Notes under the pieces: generated by a model | The model's database searches: none | The model's input: only the letters and a program-made list of their open reading frames with translations | What the model was told of the DNA's origin: nothing | Shown here: positions 1-11,163 of the stretch, in pieces | How positions within the stretch are numbered: position 1 is the first letter of the stretch | How the letters are laid out: each line of letters begins with the position of its first letter | Program-made: the position numbers and the translations under genes | Assembly (NCBI GenBank): GCA_034509735.1 | Contig: JACGWO010000002.1 | Coordinates: 41,409,855 to 41,473,854 of the forward strand | Direction: 5' to 3' | Source of the DNA: Sesamum alatum | Taxonomy: Eukaryota > Streptophyta > Magnoliopsida > Lamiales > Pedaliaceae | DNA: 64,000 bases

Positions 1-743
1 AAAGAAAATATATGCGGGGATTTCAATGTGAAGGGTGGTGAAATTTAGGATGTAAAAATGGGCATAAAATTGTAATTTTTGTTGACATGATAAAAAGGTT
101 GGATGAGAATGGAATTGGAAAGAGTGAGGGGGTGATGGGGTGAGGACAGACGTAGTTGCGGGATTGATTCATGGAAGAGGTCGAAATTAGAATAGAACAA
201 TTGAAGTTTTGAAAAGGCAAGAATCGGAAAGCAACACCCAAAAAACAAACACACACTCTTTTCTATTATATAAATGGCATCAAATCCTAGGTTGCCTCCC
301 ACGTTTATCCTGCCCCTGCTGCACTTAAAAATACCCAACCTGGTTAAACTATGCCTCATTTCAAATGCTTAAAGAAAAATAAATAAGCAAATTACGATCA
401 GCTCGTTTGGGGTTTGGTAGAATTATAAATATTTTTTCATTGTTTGAAAAATTATAAATATTTTTTCAATATTTGATTAAATTATGTGATCTTTTAATGG
501 GAGTCTGGAAATATAAACTTTGCCATTGCCTTTTTTTAAAAAAAAAAAAACAATAAAAATGAAAAAAAGTTCGAATGAGATGGATGGAAAAATTAAAATT
601 TTGCAAAAAAAATTATTCACTTAATCCATAAAAAATTCAATTTTTTAAAAAAATAAGTAGAAATATAATTCAAAGTCCACAAATGACATTTTAGAATATT
701 AATCCACTTATTCATGGATGTCAGCCTTAAGATATTAAAAAGT

Positions 744-887
744 ACTGTTTGGAGTTTTGAGTTTATTTTTAAGATGTTTGATATTTTTTTTTTTATTTTT
801 GATCATTTAATTACAACTGTTTGGAGTTTTGAGTTTATTTTTAAGATGTTTGATATTTTTTTTTATTTTTGATCATTTAATTACAAC
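744..887. repeat. 72-bp tandem duplication, two copies
   Basis: A unit beginning ACTGTTTGGAGTTTTGAG at 744 is repeated at 816. The copies are almost identical and differ mainly in the length of an internal T run, which implies a recent local duplication. No function is evident. Confidence 0.85.
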
Positions 888-1340
888 GTTGTCGTGACTA
901 ACATCCTATTTTTAAGGATATTTTATATGATGTATGAGTTAAGATAAATTAACACCTTAATACCCTAATTAATACCAATCATTAAAACATTATGAGTTTC
1001 AATTTATTAATCTAGAAAATTGATATTGGAATTTTTTTGGTAAGTTAAAAGAAAATTAAAATTAAATAAAAAAATCCAAATAAACCAACCAAGCAGATAG
1101 TTCCTGGAAGAAAAGGTAAAAAGTTAACAACTCAAAACCCATAACGGTCTCCAGCATTTACCGCTAAACCTTCAACAGAGTGAGCTAACAACCCTTCCTA
1201 AAATAAAGATTAGCAAAGCTAATTAAGATCTGATTATTAACCACGCGCGGTTAAAAAATCTTTTCAGTCAAAGATAGACTGACGTATAGCTCTCGGTCAT
1301 TTTGACTGCCCAAATTAACGGAACCGTCCCCTCCGTTTGT

Positions 1341-1457
1341 CACGTGACCCTCAGTCACAAATATCAAGAAAATAGGAAAAAAAGAAAAAAAAGGAATTAC
1401 TGAACAGGGGAAATCTCAAATCTACCCTCCCTGATGGGGGCCCATTTTGTCCACGTG
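1341..1457 (+). promoter_or_regulatory. Two G-box (CACGTG) sites upstream of the CRF gene
   Basis: CACGTG occurs at 1341-1346 (CACGTGACC) and 1452-1457 (CCACGTGTCA, an ABRE-like form). They lie about 190-310 bases upstream of the TATA box. G-boxes bind bZIP and bHLH factors in plants. Light or ABA/stress input to this gene is inference from the motifs only. Confidence 0.45.
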
Positions 1458-1646
1458 TCAACATCCTATGTCCCCATTAGATGCGGCGGCTCGTTAAAAA
1501 AATCTCGCTCAATCTATGGTAATTAACCGCCTTTAGATCTTAATTAAACCCATTTTTTTTTTAAAGAAAAAGTTAAATTTCTGGAAATTAAATTTATTTA
1601 CCTTTTTTTTCTTTTTTTGATTTTCCTGTTTTGAGCTATCGGATCC

Positions 1647-1655
1647 TATAAAATA
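1647..1655 (+). promoter_or_regulatory. TATA box of the CRF gene
   Basis: TATAAAATA lies just upstream of a cytosine-rich and CT-repeat stretch typical of plant 5' leaders. Transcription would start near 1675-1690. This gives a leader of about 730 bases if no intron is removed. Confidence 0.55.
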
Positions 1656-1679
1656 GTGGCATCAGCTCACATTTTTGGG

Positions 1680-2413
1680 TCTGCAACGCAACAGAACACA
1701 CAGACACAGTACTCTCCTCTCTCTCTCTCTCTCTCTCCTACTCTGTACCCAAAGCTTTCTCTCTCTAGAAAAAAATACTTCTCACTCTCTCCTCCCAAAG
1801 AAGAAGAAGAAGACCCATTTCCCTACACTTTCTCGAGGAAATCTTCAAGGAGAAAAAGCAGACGAATCCAAGTTTCCATCTGGGGTTTACTCAAATTAGC
1901 CAAACAAAAGTCGTAGCCTTAGTGAAAGCACAAAACTTTCAGTATCCATTTTGATTCCCTTCTCCATATATTCCCTCACCTTTTCTTGAAAATTTTCTCA
2001 CTTTACCTTTCTGGGTTTTCCCTCTTTCTCTCTGTTTCTCTCTCTATCTTCAAGAATTTCACACACACACGAGTGTGTGTTTTTGGTGTACGCAGCAGAC
2101 AACTGGTTTTCATCCCTGTTCTCCAACTACTGCTCTGCTCGTGCTGTATCTGCAGAGAAAAAGCTTTTTCGCAAGCTCTCTCTTTATCTTTACCACACGC
2201 AGAGATAGCTCTTCTTTTTAGTGTTTACTTTCCTCCAACTTTCTTTATAATCCGAGATTTTATCTCCTTTTTCTGTGTTTCAAGACTTCTCTTTAACGTT
2301 CCCCTTTCTCTTTATTCTCTCAGAATCTCTCCACCCCCACCCCCTCCTTTATTTCACCCTTTCGCTTTCAATGCGAATCTGAAATACAAGTGGAAAAATC
2401 TCTGGGTTCTACT
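1680..2413 (+). other. Long pyrimidine-rich 5' leader of the CRF gene with one tiny uORF
   Basis: The stretch between the TATA box and the CRF start is strongly pyrimidine-rich, with a CT microsatellite at 1717-1738. Reading it through, the only ATG is at 2371. It opens a three-codon uORF (Met-Arg-Ile-stop, 2371-2382) ending 31 bases before the main ATG. A 5'UTR intron cannot be excluded. The near absence of ATGs over ~700 bases supports a real scanned leader. Confidence 0.6.
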
Positions 2414-3445
2414 ATGCGAGAAGAAGAAACCATGTTGTCTGGTGCAAGAATCAAGTATACTGAACATGTAAACCGAACCACTGTTGTCAGCCGCCCGGAT
2501 TATCCCATTTCCGGCAGGAGGAACCCCTTTCCGCCGGAGATGACCACCAGAACGGTACGGATTTCCGTTACCGATGCTGACGCCACTGACTCCTCCAGTG
2601 ATGAAGAGGATGGGGTTTCTGTTAAACGCCGGAGAGTCAGGAAGTTCATCAACGAGGTTAGAATCCAGCCCTGCTGCAGAGACACCAACGGTGTTGGTAA
2701 CGGGAATGGGAGTGTTAACGGAGTAGTTACCAAGGGCAGCCGGCCGGCGGTCAGTGTGCTGAAGCGGAAGAAGAGCGGCGGGAAAACGGAGACCAAGGTG
2801 GCGAAGGTGGGGAACGGTAAGAAGTTTCGCGGTGTGCGGCAGAGGCCGTGGGGGAAATGGGCGGCGGAGATTCGAGATCCCCTGCGACGTGTGCGGCTGT
2901 GGCTAGGCACCTACGATACGGCGGAGGAGGCTGCGATGGTGTACGACCACGCGGCTATTCAGCTGCGTGGACCCGACACGCTCACTAACTTCTCCACTCC
3001 GCCAGCCAAGGACAACAAAACAAGCTCAGGGTACAACTCCGGCGAGGAATCCCACAACAATGCCAAGTCACCCAAGTCCGTCCTCCGGTTTGTCTCCGCA
3101 GCCGATTCCCAAGCCGAGGCCGAAGCCGAAGCGGAAGCCGAGTCGTCTTCCGTCTTCTCCCCCTCGAACGACGCCGTTTCAAGAAAGGAGAACGACGATG
3201 AAATATTCTCGGATTTCTCCATATTCCCTCCCAACTTGTTCGAAAACCCGGTGCCCGTACCCGATTTGTTTAACGACCAAATGGGTTTCTCCGACAACAT
3301 ATTCGGAATGGATTTCAACTGCGGCACTGACATGCTTATCGGGTCAAGTACAGATCCCGGATTCGGATCCTCCACGTGGCAAGCAGACGATTACTTCCAA
3401 GACTTCGGTGATATATTCGGGTCGGACCCTCTCGTCGCCCTCTGA
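2414..3445 (+). CDS. CRF: Cytokinin response factor (CRF-type AP2/ERF transcription factor)
   Basis: An intronless gene of 343 codons. From the ATG at 2414, residues 13-90 resemble the CRF domain of cytokinin response factors: KYTEH near the N-terminus, then [19 protein letters not shown] and a basic [13 protein letters not shown] stretch. One AP2/ERF DNA-binding domain spans about residues 136-194 ([35 protein letters not shown]). A candidate MAPK site of the CRF type, SPKSVL, sits at 219-224. It is followed by an Ala-Glu dipeptide run encoded by a GCCGAA-type hexamer repeat, and by an acidic, aromatic-rich C-terminus ([14 protein letters not shown]) that probably activates transcription. 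The protein should act in the nucleus downstream of cytokinin two-component signalling. A reading start at GTG 2390 is possible in frame, but ATG 2414 is preferred. A second ATG at 2432 gives a slightly shorter protein. The CRF subgroup number cannot be fixed by eye. Confidence 0.93.
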   Translation: MREEETMLSGARIKYTEHVNRTTVVSRPDYPISGRRNPFPPEMTTRTVRISVTDADATDSSSDEEDGVSVKRRRVRKFINEVRIQPCCRDTNGVGNGNGSVNGVVTKGSRPAVSVLKRKKSGGKTETKVAKVGNGKKFRGVRQRPWGKWAAEIRDPLRRVRLWLGTYDTAEEAAMVYDHAAIQLRGPDTLTNFSTPPAKDNKTSSGYNSGEESHNNAKSPKSVLRFVSAADSQAEAEAEAEAESSSVFSPSNDAVSRKENDDEIFSDFSIFPPNLFENPVPVPDLFNDQMGFSDNIFGMDFNCGTDMLIGSSTDPGFGSSTWQADDYFQDFGDIFGSDPLVAL

Positions 3446-4549
3446 CCCGTTTATGCAAAAACAAAAAAAAAACCATTGTAATTCGAAAATCAGCAACGTC
3501 ATTGCTGATTTCCGGCAGTTTTGAGAGTCAGATAGATGTGTTCTCTTCGGCGTGTAAGAGTTGAAGTTTTGTTTCCAGCAGGCAGCTTGATCATCCAATC
3601 AATGTGAAATTTGTTAATTTTATCAGTAAATGAAATGTTTATTAGCACTAATAGCCTATTAATTGTTAATTCATCAGTTAATTGAGACGTTATTAGCACG
3701 AACAATATCATATTCGTTTAACTTAATTACTTTCCGGCAACGGCGCCGGCCGTTTTGTGCTTCGTGCTCGTATGTACGTAAATTATTACTAGTGTTTTGT
3801 CTGGGTAGAAGGCACGTGCGGAGTCACGTGAGTTGCAAAGTTATGAATTAGGTGAAAGAATGAAATGGAATGAAGCCCACTAATACTTGGCTTATTAAAC
3901 TTACACGTGCTTAATCAACAACACATTTGCCTGCCCCTATTTTTGTCACATTATTTGTCACTCCGAATCTGATACTCTCCTCTTCCACTCCTCAATCCTC
4001 TGTCACATTTTGATATCACACTAATATACGTATAAATTTAATTGTAATAATAATTTCAATATTTTTAATAAATTTATTAAAATACCCCTCAAATTTGCAA
4101 ATACCTTAACTTTTGACACATGTTATATTCTGAAATCGCTAGTAATTAACCCATCAATAAAAAATTAATTATTCATATATTTTTACTCACACATCGAGTG
4201 TGCTGCCTATTATAACAAAAGATTTGAATTTTGTGCAAACTAAACATGTGTGCTATGTATATGTTAGCACTTAGCATTGCATAATAGCTTGTTGTACTTA
4301 AGAGGGTTTGTATTATTACAACTAGTGTTGCTTTGAAGTGGTCAATTATTTATGCTCTCTAGCTAGTTGGTGCAGTGGAGCTGCATCCATCTTTAATGTA
4401 GTGTCTGTGTATACTTGAATTACCACATGTTCGATTTATTTATGAATGTACTAATCCAATTATTTTGTTCACGGACATGTCCTAGTACTTTTGCTAGGAT
4501 TCAAGTCGGTTATGTTTATGATTCTTATTATGAGTTTAGTTTGAATAAT
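3446..4549. other. CRF 3' region and AT-rich intergenic DNA
   Basis: The first few hundred bases after the CRF stop are the likely 3' UTR. A GC-richer patch at 3730-3845 includes CACGTG near 3811. The rest is AT-rich with no coding signal. Confidence 0.5.
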
Positions 4550-4557
4550 TTTCTGTT

Positions 4558-5240
4558 GTGATTTGAGTTGGTCGAGCACAATACGTGCATGAGTTATCAA
4601 CAATAAAGCGCGAGTTCTGTTTTATAACGTAATTAAGTCGGTTGATTATTAAACGTGAGTTGACGATGGTTTTTGTGACTTTTTTGCGGCCAAAAACTTT
4701 TGGTTGTTTGTTTAACTTGTTTTGTAATGTGATAAGGTTGGTCGTTGATAAAATGTGAATCGTTAATGGTTTGTGTGAAACTTGCGTGAAGTAACAATGT
4801 TTTATGTGTTTGTTTAACTTGTTATATAATGTGATTCAGTTAATTAATAATAAAATTTGAGTCCCGTTTCGTAGTGGTTAAGTCGGTTGAAAGTAAAACG
4901 TGAGTCATTGATGATTCATGTGAATTCTTTTTTTCTTGAATAGGATATTCAGTTGCTTGTTAACTTTTTCCACTAACGTGGTTAAGTTGGTTGACGATAA
5001 AACCTGAGTTATTGGTGATTCGTGTGAATTTTGCCTGATAGAGCTTTTTGGTGATTGTTTAACTTGTTCCATTAACGTGGTTAAGTTGGTCGAAGATAAA
5101 ACATGAGTCACTGATGACCGGTATGAATTTTTTTGCCCGAACAAGGCCTTCCGTTGTTTGTTCTAACTTGTTCTACAACGTGATTAAGTTGGCCGACGTT
5201 AAAACGTGAGCCATTGACGATTTGTGTGAATTGTGTCTAC
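4558..5240. repeat. Degenerate ~100-bp tandem satellite, about seven units
   Basis: A unit containing GTGGTTAAGTTGGTTGACG, then AAAACGTGAGTCATTGATG and later TTGTTTAACTTGTT recurs. Its core anchors lie at about 4558, 4629, 4729, 4831, 4874, 4978, 5077 and 5180. Most spacings are 99-104 bases; the 4831-4874 step (43) and 4558-4629 step (71) look like deletions in the array. The copies are diverged, so the array is old. No gene lies within it; a short open frame on the minus strand reflects the repeat. Confidence 0.85.
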
Positions 5241-7251
5241 AATAAAAAATAAAAACTTTCCCGTTTTATATTTAACTTATTATTTAATGAAATTTACCTC
5301 TATGATATTGTAAATGAACAAAATTACACTCTTATAAAAAAAACAAAACAACAATTTACCCTTTCTTTACAAATTCGTAAAACATATCCACCCTAATGCA
5401 TAAACAACACCAAATTTTAGAACGACGCCTATTAATAAAGCGGATTTAGGTAATGACACTTGAAAAAAAAAAGGGTTGTAAATAAATTTTAAGAAAAATA
5501 TTTTAGGACAAGATGGGGAAATAAACTATGATATCACATCGAGAAAAAAAGAAAGCAATAATGTTGTCTTTGACGACATTTTTCTTTGGGACACACAAAA
5601 TCGAAAATCATCTAACGTATGGAGGCGTTCAGTATTTTCCCAGGTGAGGTGATGCTCTTTGGGACCCCTACTCGTGTGTTTGTCTCTTCGCCAAATTTAG
5701 CATATCAAACTGCACTTGCTATCAACTAACTACTACACCCTCTCTCCCATCTTGGATATATATCATCATTTTTTGATTTCATATACAAAAATAAAAATTA
5801 TTAACTTTTATGATAAAATAATAATTAATTTTAGTAATCTTGTTCTTTACATTATACGTAATCATAAAATCTTATTTGAAGATGTACGTTTGGAGAAATA
5901 AGAAGAACATATTTAGGGCAGTGTATCCGGTGTTGAACGACAATTGTTCTCTGATTCTATTGATAGAGGTAGATAAATTATGTCGATACTTACTTTCAGA
6001 TTTAAACATTGAATGATGAATTCATACCACAGTTGGAAATACTATTTCGTGCATGGAATGTGATCCGGGTTGATGTTAGTGATGACCTCGCACATGTTGA
6101 GTCATGTGAGGTCCACTTGAGGTCCTCAAGCTAGATGATGGGTTGGACTACAACACAAGTCGTTAGGTTTGCTAGTGTGACCCTCAACTAAGATCCTACG
6201 ATGTTTAAGTTAGAATTTGCGTAAGGTATAACAGAACTAGATCTTAGAAACATTAATGCATACCTTGTTAAATAGATCAACTAGTATTTATAGAGGACCT
6301 ATTGTACTAATTTTTATGGAGCCACGTGTTACTCTGAGAACCCTTTGATAGTGAAAGCATGAATGGTCTTTGAACTTCTGGGTTGGGCCGGGCCGGGTCG
6401 CAACATGCAGATCCTCGTACCGTTTGGTAATTCTTTGATCTTTTGAGGGGCAAATTCATCAAATGAGAGTTGTGCTCTATTTAACCCTTATCTGTACGAA
6501 TGAATGAAATTAGATTAAAGTGATCAGGAGTTATTTGAGTTACCCTAGAAAAGTTAAAAAACCACCTAAAAAAAATAGTTTTAAAATCAATAATTACTAT
6601 TATTTTCACGACATGAACATAATTTTAACTCGTTATACCATACTCAATCATTGAATTTTCATGAAGAGATTATCGAAAAGAATATATACTATTATCGTTT
6701 CTAAACAAAGATACTTGGTAGTTTATTTTTAAGATATTTTTTCTTTTATCTCTTTTTTTTTTAAAAAAAATTCAAAATAAAAAAAATCCAAACGTAGAAT
6801 TCTGATTCAAAATCCCATATAGGTACAATCATCAAACTTTTTGTTAGAGGATATACTCTCCTGCAGAGGTGTGCCACTTGGATTGCAACTATTCACTCTT
6901 GTGGGTGTGTGAAGGCCCAAATTACAAGAATTGTATGACAGTTAGCATGCAGTGGTCCTATGATGATGAGCTGGGAGTTGAGAGGTGACATAGATTTGGA
7001 CAAACAACTAGGCTCATTAAACCGCTGCACCATCAGAAAATCTTAGCTTTTACCATATATATGTTCTATGTACCTCACATATATGCCAAAATTTTGTCAC
7101 CTCTTTCTCTATGCCTCATACTTACATGAGCCAAGAATTTATTTATTGTCATTTGTCACTTCCTCCTCCTCCTCTGTAAAAAGGAGGCAATTTGGCCCCA
7201 AAAACCAGCTCTCTACTGTCCTTCTCTCTTTATGTACTGCATTTTATACCT
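5241..7251. other. AT-rich intergenic DNA without a supported gene
   Basis: No protein-coding region is supported. The piece at 6050-6480 is less AT-rich, contains GGGTTGGGCCGGGCCGGG-type sequence, and looks like old transposon debris I cannot name. Confidence 0.4.
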
Positions 7252-7260
7252 TATATTTAA

Positions 7261-7653
7261 TAAGGGAAATAACACTTTTTCTTTCGTAATTTAAGACTTC
7301 TTTTTTTTAAATTTTATTGGTTATGAAATTCTCATTTTTGATACTATAACTTCTAAAAAGTAGTATTTTTTGTCGCATGACACGTTTCAGTTAGATATTT
7401 TATGAAAAATACTATGTGCTTAAAACGTGGCCATTAGGGACTTTATACTTTTAGTCTCATATGTTACGGAATTATCACTTTGGTGCCATGCACTTAACAA
7501 CCACATGGCCTTTTCCTTATATATCTGAGGGAAAGGTGACATGGACCAAAAGTGCTATTTTTTGAAAGTTATAGGATCAAAAGTGAGAATTTTGTAAACC
7601 AATGGGACAAAAAATGAAAATACCTAAGTTACTGGATGAAAAATACTATTTTC
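7261..7653. mobile_element. Mutator-like MITE, 393 bp, with 9-bp target duplication
   Basis: The two ends are long inverted repeats: the left TTCTCATTTTTGATACTATA block matches, in reverse complement, the right TAGGATCAAAAGTGAGAA block. The element is flanked by perfect direct repeats TATATTTAA at 7252-7260 and 7654-7662. Long TIRs with a 9-bp duplication fit Mutator-like MITEs. It has no coding capacity. Confidence 0.75.
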
Positions 7654-7662
7654 TATATTTAA

Positions 7663-8506
7663 CATGTACACGTCACGTGCTGCAAAAATTTTCCTTACAT
7701 GTGTAGATGTTAATAAGGATAAAAATACGTGATTTACCAAATTACCCGCCATCAGCTAAAGAATACCTTCATAGGACAACGGTCAACGTCTTCTTAATTG
7801 GGGCAGGTTGATCAACCCTAAATTTTGATCCAAAAGAAATGTCGCACAATTTGACTATGCCTCTTGGGGTCCTTACCTTTGATCCAAAACTTAAAAACAA
7901 GACCACATTTTACTTGTCAGATACGTTACCCTTTCCTAATTATGACCTTTTCTGCATTCATAATGTTGTTCGCACATTGTACCGACTTGACTATCGAAGT
8001 ATTTTTATTTGGGGAGAACATGGCTTAAAACCCTGTGTTGAGAGTTGCTTCGATGATTAGATTTAAGGATAGTGAGAAGATCGCTCGAACTGGATCAAAT
8101 GTACATTTTATGTACATTATATTTTCTTTTACATTAAACTTAATATAATAGGCGATATCAATTTACAATAAAGAATTCAACCTGTTTTCTTTAACTCAAA
8201 TTCCTCCAACATTCTTGCTCTTCTATGCCATCCTGACAAGGATAAAGATGTAAATACTCCATATTTATGCATAGGTGGTGAAACACTTTGGACAATTAGT
8301 GAGTCATTTGTTGCCGTTATGCACTAAAAAGAAAAGCGAAAATTGGCACGATTTCATCAAATCGTTTCAAACCCCCTCCAAATTTAAATGGGTTCAGGAA
8401 CTGTAATGAAACAAAAACTCATTATTAACGTCATATTCTGGTTATGATAAATACTAACAGATTGTAAAGGTCAAATATTGCTGAGTTAACTACTCATACT
8501 ATGAAG
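7663..8506. other. Intergenic DNA without a supported gene
   Basis: A 73-codon open stretch at 7839-8060 has no recognisable domain and no supporting context, so it is not called. Otherwise AT-rich. Confidence 0.4.
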
Positions 8507-8511
8507 AGTGT

Positions 8512-9262
8512 TGTTGCAAGTTGGCCCATGTCCCCTTTAAAGCCCAAGCCCCATGCCCCATGTATGGCCCATTCTGGAAGGCCAAGCCCAAAAGCCACTC
8601 GGCCCACGTCCTTTGACCCGTCCCGGTCCAAATCTGCTCTCTTATATTTTGCCCCTTTTGACTGAAAACCCTAAATCTTACTCCTGTCTTCTTCTTCCAA
8701 TGTGTCCCTTCGTCTCTCCCTCACTCCCTCTTGAATCCGCCGCCGCCGCTTTCCAATGTTATCGGAAATGGAAGTATTTACACAGATCATCTCTCACCCC
8801 TCACTATAAATATGACCCCTTTTGGTTTAGAGATCAATCCGAACAAGATACAATCACAACTACCTCCTTCCTCCCTCTATTCTCCGTGAACAGAACTTTT
8901 CTCTGTGCCAAGTTTTTCTTTGTGACGCGTGAAGCCTGTGTGGCTAAGGGGGGTGTCCTTTTGTACTTTGTGGTCATGATCCGTTGGTCCTGAGTGGACG
9001 ATGTAGGTCTGTGTCGCTCGAGGGCTTTGTGCAACTGGTGGGCTGCCGACGTTTGGGTGGTCAGGGCATCTCTCCTCTCGGATCAGGGAAACTTGAGCCT
9101 ATTTTTGGTTTCGGCTAATTTCTTATTGGCTCCACATATAACTATTTTTGCTAACCCCCTCTTTATTTTCTTATGTGATTTGTTTAATCTCTGTAATCCC
9201 GTCTGTAATAGTAGTATAAGATTCGTTTATAGTGTTTGTCACTGGAGGACTTAGGTCCAACA
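8512..9262 (+). repeat. 5' LTR of the first Copia element
   Basis: Begins TGTTGCAAGTTGGCCC and ends GGTCCAACA. It carries several GGCCCA/TGGGCC (site II-type) motifs in its first 130 bases, a telo-box AAACCCTAA at 8666-8674 and a TATA box TATAAATA at 8805-8812. Short open frames inside it are chance. Confidence 0.93.
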
Positions 9263-9263
9263 G

Positions 9264-9275
9264 TGGTATCAGAGT
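9264..9275 (+). promoter_or_regulatory. Primer-binding site (initiator tRNA-Met) of the first Copia element
   Basis: TGGTATCAGAGT lies one base after the 5' LTR and matches the usual TGGTATCAGAGC plant Copia PBS except for its last base. Confidence 0.85.
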
Positions 9276-9379
9276 CTCTGTGCTCTTTCTGGCCGATGAA
9301 GGTTTGGTAAGAGCCTTCAACATCCTTCTGTTTTTCAGCTGTTTTTCGTGCTCTTCTATTTTACTGTGTGCAATTTTCT

Positions 9380-10015
9380 AGGTTTATGCAAGTATACTGC
9401 CTAGTACATTACTGCTAATAACTGTTGCTTAGTGCAAGAATTACTACGTATCATATCGCTCCAAAAGATTGCTGCTTTGTTGCTAATTAAGGCTTTGTGC
9501 TAAGTATTGCTAAGAGATATTTTGTTTTGAGCAAATATTGATTGGTTCTGTTGGTTTGCTTTAAAACTGCTTCTGTTAAGGCTTTGTGCTAAGTTCTGAA
9601 ATACATACTGCTTAGTGCTGCTTTGTTTAGTGCAAACATATATTTTAGCTTCCACTGATATTTGGATATTGATTGACTCAGTGCTATTCTATTGCTTAGT
9701 GCAATATTTTGTGGTGTGACTTTGCTGAGTGCAAAAATATGTTAATATATCCCTTAGTAAAATTGGTTTAATTGCTTAGTGCTATTGAGAATCAGCTTTG
9801 TGCAATTCTGCTTAGTGCAATTTTGAAAACTTGTTGCTTCGTGTAATTCATATAGTATTCTACTGCTCAGTGTTCGAAAATTACGTTGCCTAGTGCATCT
9901 ATTTTCGCTTAAGTGCATTTTTTCGATATTCTGTCATTCTGAGCTTTGTGCAATATTCTGCTGCTTAGTGCATTTTGTTGGTATATTATGTTGAGAATCG
10001 CTTAGTGCCTTATGA
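9380..10015 (+). repeat. GCTTAGTGC motif array in the Copia leader
   Basis: The 9-mer GCTTAGTGC occurs seven times exactly, with about a dozen close variants (GCTTTGTGC, GCTGAGTGC, GTTTAGTGC, GCTTAAGTGC), at irregular spacing in the leader between the primer site and gag. The second Copia element in this window has the same motif array in the same place. Confidence 0.85.
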
Positions 10016-10167
10016 TATTATTGTCCCTTTGACCTAAACCAAACCCTCTCCTATCCCTCACTTGGCCGGGTCCCTGAGACCGTCGGGTATCTGGTAGAGG
10101 TTAGGTAGAGGTTCCCCTGATTAGAGCTTGTTACATTTTTTTTGATAATATTTCACTCGTGTTATAA

Positions 10168-10986
10168 ATGGTTGTATACAACCTGCATCCTTTTGATGGA
10201 AAAACTAATTTCTCAATTTGGCAACAAAAGATGAGAGGTATTTTGATTCAGCAAAGAGTTTTCAAAGCCATTAATTGTAAATATGCAGAAAATTTTTCTA
10301 AAGAAAAACAAATTAAAAATGACGAGTATGCCTATTCTTCTATAATCTTAAATTTGTCAGATTCTGTGATTAGGAAGGTAGGTAAACAAAATACTTCCAA
10401 AGATTTGTGGGATAAGTTAGACGAGCTATATATTGAAAATTCGTTGCTTAGTAAGATTTTCTACTTGAGAAATTTTTTCGGTATAAATTGGACTTATCTA
10501 AAACCATTGAAGAAAATCTAGATAACTTCACTAAGTTGATTCAGAATATAAAGTTGACAGGAGATAAAAACATTGATGAATATTCTCCCACAGTTTTACT
10601 AAATGCCATCCCGGAGGAGTACAATGATGTTAAAGCTGTCATTAAGTACGGTAGGGATCATATTAATTTAGAAACTGTTGTGAATTGATTAAAGAGTAAG
10701 GAGATGGACATTATGGCTAACAAATTTAGTCAAAACCAAATTCAAGTGAATTTTTTGAAGGGAAAAATTAGGAATTCAGGCTATAAAAATAGGAGTCATA
10801 AGTCTAAATCAAAAGATGATGAGGATGAAAATGATAAAATAAAAGAGAGAAAGTGCTACAATTGTAGGATTAAAGGTCATTATATTAAAGATTGTAGAAA
10901 ACCTAGAAAAGACAAAAGGGATAGAAACTAGGATAATGAAGAAGAAGACAATGCAGTAATTGAAGATAGTCTAGGAGAAGTTTACT
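10168..10986 (+). pseudogene. gag: Broken Copia gag
   Basis: The frame from ATG 10168 encodes a typical Copia gag start (FDGKTNFSIWQQKMRGILIQQ) for about 117 codons, then breaks. It continues in other frames at 10488-10688 and 10704-10931. The last piece ends with a CCHC zinc knuckle (CYNCRIKGHYIKDC). Coding similarity stops near 10986, where pol has been deleted. At least one frameshift and one in-frame stop separate the parts. Confidence 0.88.
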
Positions 10987-11163
10987 AATGCTTCGGTCAT
11001 TTGTCCTTTTTCGTGCATACCTTACTAAATCAAGTGTGCAGGTTTGCTTATCTATTTTGCAGGTACCCTTTTAGTGTCCCGGAGAATTTTTGACGATGAT
11101 GAATAAACCTGATCCGAATAAGAATTAGACCCCCTTTAAAGGGTCCATGGTCCAAGGTAGAGA

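Larger units (their letters stand above)
1..1640. other. AT-rich intergenic DNA upstream of the CRF gene
   Basis: No coding region is supported here. The stretch is AT-rich with many poly-A and poly-T runs and contains a 72-bp tandem duplication (744-887). The last ~400 bases are less AT-rich and carry two CACGTG boxes, so they probably form the distal promoter of the downstream AP2/ERF gene. Confidence 0.6.

Noticed and set aside
1656..2389. Long open frames through the CRF leader (1656-1916, 1986-2471)
   Set aside because: They need non-ATG starts and are serine/leucine-rich translations of CT-rich leader sequence.
2500..3375. Minus-strand open frames of 130-140 codons opposite the CRF gene
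   Set aside because: Mirror frames of a GC-rich coding region; no domain and no independent signals.
7839..8060. 73-codon open frame as a possible small gene
   Set aside because: No recognisable motif, no flanking gene signals, and located between transposons.
8553..8993. 146-codon frame as a gene (and its copy at 11173)
   Set aside because: Lies inside the Copia LTR on both sides; the two copies diverge without keeping the frame.
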